A stretch of 5,024 bases of DNA, from positions 1 through 5,024 of the forward strand of contig DGOE01000059.1 of assembly GCA_002389295.1 (NCBI GenBank), written 5' to 3'. Below the pieces are notes generated by a model. The model was not told the origin of the DNA, did no database searches, and worked only from the letters and a program-made list of their open reading frames with translations. Source of the DNA: Flavobacteriales bacterium UBA4474. GTDB taxonomy: Bacteria > Bacteroidota > Bacteroidia > Flavobacteriales_D > Sanyastnellaceae. This document shows positions 1-4,670 of this stretch, in pieces (the first letter of the stretch is position 1; each line of letters starts with the position of its first letter). The position numbers were made by a program, and so were the translations under genes.

Positions 1-11
1 CAACACTCCTT

Positions 12-19
12 CACCTTTG
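12..19 (+). promoter_or_regulatory. TAnnTTTG-like element just before hemJ
   Basis: CACCTTTG matches five of the six fixed positions of the Bacteroidota -7 promoter element TAnnTTTG; only the first T is replaced. It ends 4 nt before the hemJ ATG. Any -33 element would lie outside the window. There is no Shine-Dalgarno sequence in the 23 visible upstream bases. If the element is active, the transcript would start at or very near the ATG. This is pattern matching only. Confidence 0.3.
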
Positions 20-23
20 CACC

Positions 24-575
24 ATGACGTACGACGTCCTGAAGGCCCTGCACATCATCTTCGTGGTGACCTGGTTTGCCGGTTTGTTCTACCTCTTTCG
101 CCTGTTCATTTACCACAGGGAGGCGGCGGACCGCAGCGAGAATGAGCGCGCCGTGCTCGTGCCCCAATTTCGCATCATGGAGCGCCGGCTGTGGGCGGCC
201 ATCACCCTGCCCAGCGGCATCTTGGCCACAGCCTTTGGCCTTGCGCTCATCGTCTTGAACCCGGTGTGGCTGCAGATGCCCTTTATGTGGGTCAAGCTCG
301 CCTTCGTGGCGCTGTTGTGGGTGTACATGGTCCACGGTGCCCGCATTCTGCGCCAGTGCAAGGAGGGGTCGCCCAAGGCTTCCTCGATCCGCCTCCGCTT
401 TCTCAACGAGGTCCCGACGGTCATCCTCATCGCCGTGGTCTTTCTGATCGTCCTGCGGGATGCCGTAGGCTGGATCTGGGGCGTGGCCGGCATTCTGGGG
501 CTCGCCTTGCTGATGACCGTGGCCATTAAACGCTACCAGAAGGCGCGGGCCCGGGGCGGGGAGGACGCGGCGTAA
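24..575 (+). CDS. hemJ: HemJ-type protoporphyrinogen IX oxidase (CopD/UPF0093 family membrane protein)
   Basis: HemJ oxidises protoporphyrinogen IX to protoporphyrin IX, the penultimate step of protoporphyrin-dependent heme synthesis, in the cytoplasmic membrane. The 183 residues fit the family's usual length. The N-terminus shows the family signature KALHIIFVVTWFAGLFYLFR (residues 7-26), followed by MERRLW at 52-57 and LNEVPT at 127-132, where the Asn-Glu-x-Pro stretch is conserved. About five hydrophobic segments are visible, near residues 5-29, 57-79, 86-106, 130-146 and 148-168, with a basic C-terminal tail. His10 and Lys91 sit where HemJ proteins have an invariant His and Lys required for activity; the alignment is by eye. 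The older name 'CopD family' reflects distant similarity to copper-resistance proteins, and a copper role is unlikely. It is the first gene of a tight cluster with tatD and ansA, although genes further upstream cannot be seen. The ATG is chosen because the first membrane segment begins directly after it. Confidence 0.88.
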   Translation: MTYDVLKALHIIFVVTWFAGLFYLFRLFIYHREAADRSENERAVLVPQFRIMERRLWAAITLPSGILATAFGLALIVLNPVWLQMPFMWVKLAFVALLWVYMVHGARILRQCKEGSPKASSIRLRFLNEVPTVILIAVVFLIVLRDAVGWIWGVAGILGLALLMTVAIKRYQKARARGGEDAA

Positions 576-580
576 TTTTG
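573..580 (+). promoter_or_regulatory. exact TAnnTTTG element overlapping the hemJ stop codon
   Basis: TAATTTTG matches the Bacteroidota -7 consensus at all six fixed positions. It overlaps the hemJ TAA stop and ends 6 nt before the tatD ATG at 587. The region 17-23 nt upstream is GC-rich and holds no TTG or TTTG, so a -33 box is missing. It may be an internal promoter giving a leaderless tatD-ansA transcript, or a chance product of a TAA stop followed by T's. Confidence 0.35.
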
Positions 581-586
581 CACGAC

Positions 587-1402
587 ATGAAGGCCGCGGA
601 ACCCACAATCGATTGGATCGATACGCATTGTCATCCCTATGTTTCCGCCTTCCGCGAAGACAGGGCCGAAATGGTGCAACGCGCCTTCGACGCCGGCGTG
701 GGCCGATTGCTGCTCCCCAATATTGACGCCGAAAGCATTGGCCCGCTGCGTGAACTGGTCGCGGCGCACCCCGGCCGGTGTTTTCCCATGATGGGGCTGC
801 ATCCCTGTCACGTAGAAGCGGATTGGTTGAGCGCATGCGTGCCCATCCTCAAAGCCTTGGATGCCGACCCGTGCATCGCAGTGGGTGAAATCGGAATGGA
901 CCTTTTTCGCGGCAAAGAGACCCGGCAGTTCCAAATCGCCGCCTTCCACGAACAAATCGGGTGGGCGCTGGAACGCGACCTGCCTGTGGTCCTCCACGTA
1001 AGGGAGGCGTTTGAAGACACCTTTCAAGTCCTGGACCAGTACACCGATTCGGCGCTGCGCGGCGTCTTTCACTGCTTTACCGGGGGACGCCAGGAGGTGG
1101 AACACATTGCGGGCTACGGCAGTTTTTGCTTTGGCTTGGGCGGCGTGACCACCTTTAAGAAGGCGGGAATGGAAGAGGTCGTGCCCCTCATACCTGAGGA
1201 CAGGCTCATCCTCGAAACAGACAGTCCTTATCTCGCCCCCGTCCCGCACCGCGGCAAGCGCAATGAGCCGGCCTACACTGTGCTTGTGGGACAGCGGGTG
1301 GCCGACATCCTGCAGCGCCCCTTGTCCGATATTGCGGCGTTGACCACACAGAACGCGGAACGCCTGTTTCGGCTTCCCACCCCTTCGCACGCAGCCACAT
1401 GA
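587..1402 (+). CDS. tatD: TatD-family metal-dependent hydrolase (putative DNase)
   Basis: TatD proteins are cytoplasmic two-metal TIM-barrel hydrolases of the amidohydrolase superfamily. Characterised members are 3'-5' DNases or RNases linked to DNA repair and nucleic-acid turnover. Counting from the ATG at 587 (271 residues; family usually about 255-270), the full metal-binding set is present: Asp12-x-His14-x-His16 (DTHCH), Glu101 (GEIGMD), His137 (LHVRE), His162 (FHCFTG) and Asp212 (ETDSPYLAP). The FGLGGVTTFKK stretch at 182-192 is also typical. A TTG at 578 would add three residues in frame; the ATG is preferred because it is the stronger start and nothing conserved precedes it. A GGGGAGG run near 559-565 is too far away (about 22 nt) to be an ordinary ribosome-binding site for it. 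The gene starts 11 bp after hemJ, and its TGA overlaps the ansA ATG, pointing to co-expression. The exact substrate cannot be read from sequence. Confidence 0.9.
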   Translation: MKAAEPTIDWIDTHCHPYVSAFREDRAEMVQRAFDAGVGRLLLPNIDAESIGPLRELVAAHPGRCFPMMGLHPCHVEADWLSACVPILKALDADPCIAVGEIGMDLFRGKETRQFQIAAFHEQIGWALERDLPVVLHVREAFEDTFQVLDQYTDSALRGVFHCFTGGRQEVEHIAGYGSFCFGLGGVTTFKKAGMEEVVPLIPEDRLILETDSPYLAPVPHRGKRNEPAYTVLVGQRVADILQRPLSDIAALTTQNAERLFRLPTPSHAAT

Positions 1403-2445
1403 CGCCCGCCCGCATTCTTCTCGTCTATACCGGCGGCACCATCGGGTCGGTGGAAGATGCCGACAGCGGTGCGTTGAGGCCCTTTGAGTTCGAGCACCTC
1501 CGCGCCCGTATTCCCGAAATCGAAGCGCTGGAGGTCCAACTGGACTTCGAGTCCTTGTCGCCCATCGACAGCAGTGACATGACCGCCGAGCGCTGGGGCG
1601 AGATTGCGCGCTTGCTGTTCCATCGGCGGGACCGCTACGAGGGCTTCGTGGTGTTGCACGGCACCGATACGATGGCCTACACGGCCAGTGCACTGAGTTT
1701 TATGCTGCCCCAATTCGGCAAGCCCATCGTCCTCACCGGCAGCCAACTGCCCATCGGAGTGGTGCGCACCGATGGCAAAGAGAACCTCCTGACCGCCATC
1801 GAGATTGCGGGCAAATGGGATTCCGCAGATCCGGACCGCGGTCCCTTGGTGCGGGAGGTGGTCGTCTATTTCGGCGACGACCTCCTCAGGGGCAACCGCT
1901 CCCACAAGCAGGATGCAGAGGGGTTCCAGGCGCTCGTCAGTCCCAACTTCCCCGCATTGGCGGAGGTCGGGGTCCACGTGCGTTTCCGGCGGGACCTCCT
2001 TCTGCGCCCGCGGGGTGAGGCCAAATTGTACGAACAGCTCGACACGGGTGTGACCGTGGTGCACCTCATCCCCAGCATCACCCCCGAGGCTGTGGCGCAC
2101 CAGCTGGCCATTCCGGGCTTGCGCGCTGCCATTCTGAGGACATACGGTTCTGGCAATGCACCCCGAGACCCGCTGTTCTTGGGCATCCTTTCTGCGGCGC
2201 AGGAGCGGGGCATCTTCCTGGTCAATGTGACCCAGTGCACTGTGGGCTCGGTGGACGCCAACCGATATGTGACGGGTGCTGGCTTGACGCGCATCGGTGT
2301 GGAACCCAGCTTGGACATCACCTTGGAAGCAGCCGTCACCAAGTTGATGGTCCTCGCCGCTTTGCACCAGGACCGGGAATCGCTCAGGGCAGCATTCAAG
2401 ATGGACCTCGCCGGAGAGCAGACCCCAGCGGATACCATTCGCTGA
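1399..2445 (+). CDS. ansA: type I (cytoplasmic) L-asparaginase
   Basis: Hydrolyses L-asparagine to L-aspartate and ammonia. The 348 residues carry both catalytic signatures. YTGGTIG at 10-16 includes the nucleophile Thr14. VVLHGTDTM at 84-92 includes Thr89-Asp90, and the triad lysine is probably Lys170 in NRSHKQDAEGF. DSSDMT (57-62) and IVLTGSQLPIG (110-120) form the rest of the substrate pocket. There is no signal peptide, which with the DSSDMT form fits the AnsA-like cytoplasmic type rather than periplasmic AnsB. Cys280 in VTQCTVGSVD lines up with the conserved cysteine near the allosteric site of E. coli AnsA. Ala25 stands where E. coli AnsA has the active-site-lid Tyr24; from memory, GAL is normal in Bacteroidota homologues. 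Its ATG overlaps the tatD TGA (ATGA), with no Shine-Dalgarno or TAnnTTTG element before it, so translation probably depends on ribosomes finishing tatD. It is the last gene of the cluster. Confidence 0.92.
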   Translation: MTPARILLVYTGGTIGSVEDADSGALRPFEFEHLRARIPEIEALEVQLDFESLSPIDSSDMTAERWGEIARLLFHRRDRYEGFVVLHGTDTMAYTASALSFMLPQFGKPIVLTGSQLPIGVVRTDGKENLLTAIEIAGKWDSADPDRGPLVREVVVYFGDDLLRGNRSHKQDAEGFQALVSPNFPALAEVGVHVRFRRDLLLRPRGEAKLYEQLDTGVTVVHLIPSITPEAVAHQLAIPGLRAAILRTYGSGNAPRDPLFLGILSAAQERGIFLVNVTQCTVGSVDANRYVTGAGLTRIGVEPSLDITLEAAVTKLMVLAALHQDRESLRAAFKMDLAGEQTPADTIR

Positions 2446-2465
2446 GCCACCCGCGCGCCACCCGC
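2446..2465 (+). repeat. two tandem copies of a 9-bp C-rich motif after ansA
   Basis: GCCACCCGC occurs at 2446-2454 and again at 2457-2465, an 11-bp period, directly after the ansA stop codon. It is too short to assign a role. It may be a chance duplication or a C-rich stretch just ahead of the hairpin at 2472. Confidence 0.4.
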
Positions 2466-2471
2466 AAATAG

Positions 2472-2486
2472 AATGCCGGAGGCATT
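2472..2486 (+). terminator. perfect 6-bp hairpin downstream of ansA, possible weak terminator
   Basis: AATGCC (2472-2477) and GGCATT (2481-2486) are perfect inverted repeats around a GGA loop. The next bases, ACATTATT, are AT-rich but not a true T-run. It lies 26 nt after the ansA stop and just before the tRNA promoter-like element. It could end the hemJ-tatD-ansA transcript or protect its 3' end. The short stem and poor U-tract make intrinsic termination uncertain. Confidence 0.35.
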
Positions 2487-2497
2487 ACATTATTGGG

Positions 2498-2505
2498 TAA
2501 CTTTC
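2498..2505 (+). promoter_or_regulatory. TAnnTTTG-like -7 element, likely promoter of tRNA-Ser
   Basis: TAACTTTC matches five of the six fixed positions of TAnnTTTG (C for the final G). It lies 33 nt before the mature tRNA 5' end, giving a predicted start near 2510 and a leader of about 28 nt. No clear TTG/TTTG -33 box is found at the usual spacing; that region overlaps the hairpin at 2472-2486. Confidence 0.35.
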
Positions 2506-2515
2506 GCGCCCATTC

Positions 2516-2533
2516 GGGCTGAGAAGTCAGCCC
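2516..2533 (+). other. perfect 7-bp hairpin in the tRNA-Ser 5' leader
   Basis: GGGCTGA (2516-2522) pairs perfectly with TCAGCCC (2527-2533) around a GAAG loop, ending 5 nt before the mature tRNA. There is no T-run, so it is not an intrinsic terminator. An alternative smaller hairpin, GCCC (2508-2511) with GGGC (2516-2519) and loop ATTC, uses the same GGGC and cannot form at the same time. It probably influences pre-tRNA folding or processing. Confidence 0.45.
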
Positions 2534-2538
2534 ATCCA

Positions 2539-2626
2539 GGAGAGGTGGCCGAGTGGCTTAAGGCGCACGCTTGGAAAGCGTGTTTACTCCAAAAGGGTAA
2601 CCCGGGTTCGAATCCCGGTCTCTCCG
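2539..2626 (+). tRNA. tRNA-Ser(GGA)
   Basis: This 88-nt class II tRNA reads UCC and UCU serine codons. The acceptor stem is GGAGAGG (2539-2545) with TCTCTCC (2619-2625), six Watson-Crick pairs plus one G-T, with discriminator G at 2626. The anticodon stem is CACGC (2566-2570) with GCGTG (2578-2582); its loop TTGGAAA places anticodon GGA at 2573-2575. A long variable arm follows (about 2583-2601, TTAC pairing with GTAA), as expected for serine. The T arm is CCGGG (2602-2606), loop TTCGAAT, CCCGG (2614-2618). CCA is not encoded, since CAC follows the discriminator, so it must be added after transcription. The D-arm region GGCCGAGTGGCTTAAGGC is typical of tRNA-Ser. A strong terminator starts 4 nt later, so the tRNA appears to be transcribed alone. 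Confidence 0.97.
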
Positions 2627-2629
2627 CAC

Positions 2630-2657
2630 AAAAGGCCCGCGTCAGGCGGGCCTTTTT
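2630..2657 (+). terminator. rho-independent terminator of tRNA-Ser
   Basis: A 7-bp GC stem, GGCCCGC (2634-2640) with GCGGGCC (2646-2652), encloses a GTCAG loop. It is extended by AAAA (2630-2633) pairing with TTTT (2653-2656) and ends in five T's (2653-2657). It directly follows the tRNA and separates it from the secreted-protein gene starting at 2710. The A-run on the left could also make it work weakly in the opposite direction. Confidence 0.9.
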
Positions 2658-2676
2658 ACGTCCAGAACAATCGGCC

Positions 2677-2705
2677 TTTGAAAGCGGTTGAAAGGACTAA
2701 CTTCA
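2677..2705 (+). promoter_or_regulatory. candidate promoter of the Kelch/T9SS gene (TTTG - 17 nt - TAACTTCA)
   Basis: TTTG at 2677-2680 is followed after 17 nt by TAACTTCA (2698-2705). The spacing suits the Bacteroidota -33/-7 pair, but the -7 box matches only four of six fixed positions. It ends 4 nt before the ATG at 2710, predicting a leaderless or nearly leaderless mRNA. A competing reading is the AAAGGA at 2691-2696 as a Shine-Dalgarno, but it lies 13 nt from the ATG, further than usual. The gene needs its own promoter because a strong terminator ends at 2657. Confidence 0.3.
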
Positions 2706-2709
2706 GCGT

Positions 2710-4608
2710 ATGATGTCTCGCAATATCTCCTTGTTCATTTGCATTTTGGGCCTTGCATCATCGGGCATTCACGCTCAAGGATGGACGCCAATGGCGCCAC
2801 TTCCAGATGGGCATGGCACAAACCACGCGTTTGGATTTGCGTTGGAAGGGATGGGTTATCTGGTGGCAGGAGAGACCGAGGATGGCCTCAGCGATGCATT
2901 CTATCGGTACGATCCCGTATCCGATTCATGGACTTCTTTGGAAGATTTCCCAGGAGATGCCAGGGGCTATGCCATCGGAGATGTGCACGAAGGCAAAGCG
3001 TACTTCGGGTTTGGCAGCTCCAACAACGGCAAGCTCAATGACCTCTGGGAGTATGACCCCTCCACAGGGGAATGGTCAGCACTGGAACCGTGTCCCTGCA
3101 GTGGCCGCTTGCACCCTGCCATGGTGGCAGAAAATGGGGTCATCCACGTGGGACTGGGCGGAGATGATACCGGGGACGTCAACGATTGGTGGGTCTACAA
3201 CATAGCCACCGACAGTTGGTCGGCGGCGCCGGACTTCCCCGGCACGCAGCGGCATCACCCCTATCAGTTTGGCCTCAATGGGCTCGCCTATGTCGGTTTT
3301 GGTCACCACACCGCTACCATTTTCAATACGTGGTACAGCTACGATCCGGTCACCCAGGATTGGCAGCAACGCGCATCATTGCCCGACCAGGGCAGGGTAG
3401 CGGGCACGCAATTTTCACATGGGGGCAAAGGCTACGCCCTGAGTGGGGATGGTGAAGGCCACGACCAAATGCCAACGGGGGAGTTTTGGGAGTACAATCC
3501 GAACGCGGATGCTTGGACACAATGGCCTGCACATCCGGGGATGTCGCGCTGGGCGCCCGCATCTTTCGTGATTGATGACGTCGTGTACTTGGTCAATGGG
3601 ATGAACATTTCTTCGGGTTCTTTTGACTTTGTCCTCGACAATTGGAAGTTCTCGATGGTCTCTGATGTGGCTCAAGATGCGGGCCTTTCTGGCACAGATA
3701 TGGAACCTGAGGTGTGCGCGGGCGATCCGGTTCCGGTTGTGGCGCAGTTGACCAATTGGGGTTCGGATGTCCTCAATGCCGCGTTCTTGGAGATGATCAT
3801 TGGCGGCGAAGTGGTGTTGAGCCAAAATTGGGCAGGGAGCTTGTCCATGTATGCCACCAGCGAGGTGACACTCGGCGAATACGTCTTTACTGAAGACACG
3901 GACTTTACCCTGAAGGTGACCACAGGAGACACCAACCCTTCCAATGATGAGGTCCAGGGCGCTGTGCTCATGGCACCGGAAGGGACCACCGAATGGCGCA
4001 TTGATTTGCTGACCGACTTTTGGGGCGATGAGACCGGTTGGCAAGTCCGCGATCTGGCGGGCAATGTGATCGCATCAGTGGCAGCAGACACCTATGGCGA
4101 CAACACGGCGTACACCGAGTATGTCAGTCTGCCAAATACGGGATGCTTTGAGTTTGTATTGACCGACACCTATGGAGATGGCATGATAGGGACCCAATCG
4201 GGCAACGCTCCCACAGGGTCGTGCACAGTATGGGCGCTGGATGGTGCCGGAAATCCGCTGGCGGAATTGTACAGTTACGATGGATCCTCTGGCTTCAGTG
4301 AGGAGATTCAGCCCGTCAATGTGGAAACGGCTGTGGGCATCGCTGATGCAGCAATGGGGCCAGGACGTTTGTCGGTTTTCCCCAATCCCGCAGCCCAACA
4401 ATTCACCCTGAATTGCGCAGTGTCGGCTGGGCTCCCTGTGGCCGTTGAGGTTCGCGATGTCATGGGCCGCTTGGTCGCGTCACGCCCCTGGCCGGCTGGC
4501 CCTGTGCTGACCATGGACTCCCGAGAGTGGCCACAAGGGACCTACTTCGTCACGGTGGAAACGCCCTCAGGGCGACTGACCCAAAAGGTGATCCGGGCCC
4601 CGCACTGA
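2710..4608 (+). CDS. secreted Kelch-propeller protein with T9SS type A sorting domain
   Basis: Probably an extracellular or cell-surface protein exported by Sec and then T9SS; its ligand or substrate is unknown. A signal peptide covers residues 1-23 with likely cleavage after HAQ. Six Kelch-like repeats follow at about 37-83, 85-127, 133-177, 181-225, 229-275 and 280-315. Five carry Y-[DN]-x-x-x-x-x-W (Tyr67/Trp74, Tyr115/Trp122, Tyr163/Trp170, Tyr211/Trp218, Tyr262/Trp269). Only the third keeps a clear Gly-Gly pair (150-151). The W-x-P-M-A-P-L-P strand at 25-32 resembles a last strand and probably closes a six-bladed propeller with repeat six. Residues 317-423 look like a CARDB-type beta-sandwich adhesive domain. 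Residues 428-538 hold a duplicated LTDxxGD / DxAGN unit. The tail from 553 has FPNP (557-560), VRDVMGRLV, GTYFVTV and QKVI, typical of the type A sorting signal. An in-frame ATG at 2713 is an alternative start. GC is clearly below that of neighbouring genes. No catalytic motif was recognised. Confidence 0.88.
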   Translation: MMSRNISLFICILGLASSGIHAQGWTPMAPLPDGHGTNHAFGFALEGMGYLVAGETEDGLSDAFYRYDPVSDSWTSLEDFPGDARGYAIGDVHEGKAYFGFGSSNNGKLNDLWEYDPSTGEWSALEPCPCSGRLHPAMVAENGVIHVGLGGDDTGDVNDWWVYNIATDSWSAAPDFPGTQRHHPYQFGLNGLAYVGFGHHTATIFNTWYSYDPVTQDWQQRASLPDQGRVAGTQFSHGGKGYALSGDGEGHDQMPTGEFWEYNPNADAWTQWPAHPGMSRWAPASFVIDDVVYLVNGMNISSGSFDFVLDNWKFSMVSDVAQDAGLSGTDMEPEVCAGDPVPVVAQLTNWGSDVLNAAFLEMIIGGEVVLSQNWAGSLSMYATSEVTLGEYVFTEDTDFTLKVTTGDTNPSNDEVQGAVLMAPEGTTEWRIDLLTDFWGDETGWQVRDLAGNVIASVAADTYGDNTAYTEYVSLPNTGCFEFVLTDTYGDGMIGTQSGNAPTGSCTVWALDGAGNPLAELYSYDGSSGFSEEIQPVNVETAVGIADAAMGPGRLSVFPNPAAQQFTLNCAVSAGLPVAVEVRDVMGRLVASRPWPAGPVLTMDSREWPQGTYFVTVETPSGRLTQKVIRAPH

Positions 4609-4638
4609 AGCCCTTCGAAGTTCACCTAGGCGAAGACA

Positions 4639-4665
4639 TTGGAAAGCCCCCTGCTCTTATCTTTA
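4639..4665 (+). promoter_or_regulatory. candidate promoter of the pirin gene (TTG - 16 nt - TATCTTTA)
   Basis: TTG at 4639-4641 (possible -33 box, here TTGG) is followed after 16 nt by TATCTTTA (4658-4665), which fits TAnnTTTG at five of six fixed positions. It ends 5 nt before the ATG at 4671, again predicting transcription starting at about the start codon. The spacing is slightly short. No intrinsic terminator is evident between the preceding stop (4608) and here, so read-through from the Kelch gene is also possible. Confidence 0.35.
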
Positions 4666-4670
4666 AGGGC

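Noticed and set aside
578..586. TTG start for tatD at 578
   Set aside because: It adds only three residues, and the in-frame ATG at 587 is a stronger start with the conserved core beginning shortly afterwards. It cannot be fully excluded, since the GGGGAGG run is nearer to it (about 13 nt).
533..1693. Long minus-strand open frame (386 codons) opposite tatD and ansA
   Set aside because: It lies opposite two clear protein genes. Its translation is rich in Arg, His, Gly and Pro with no recognisable motif, which is typical of antisense frames in GC-rich DNA.
1273..2367. Long minus-strand open frame (364 codons) opposite ansA
   Set aside because: It is the complement of a well-supported asparaginase with complete catalytic motifs, and its composition shows no family signature.
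2600..2626. tRNA 3' end as an integration (att) site for a mobile element
   Set aside because: I found no second copy of the tRNA 3' end, no integrase and no phage genes in the window. The lower GC of the next gene alone is not enough.
2473..2691. Plus-strand 72-codon open frame between ansA and the Kelch gene
   Set aside because: It is a translation through tRNA-Ser and its terminator; the EVAEWLKAHAWKACLLQKGNPGSNPG stretch is the tRNA itself read as codons.
4613..4635. Possible terminator after the Kelch gene (palindrome CTTCGAAG at 4613-4620, CCTAGG at 4625-4630, CTTCG/CGAAG arms)
   Set aside because: The stems are short, the loop is long and no T-run follows. Only weak self-complementarity is present.
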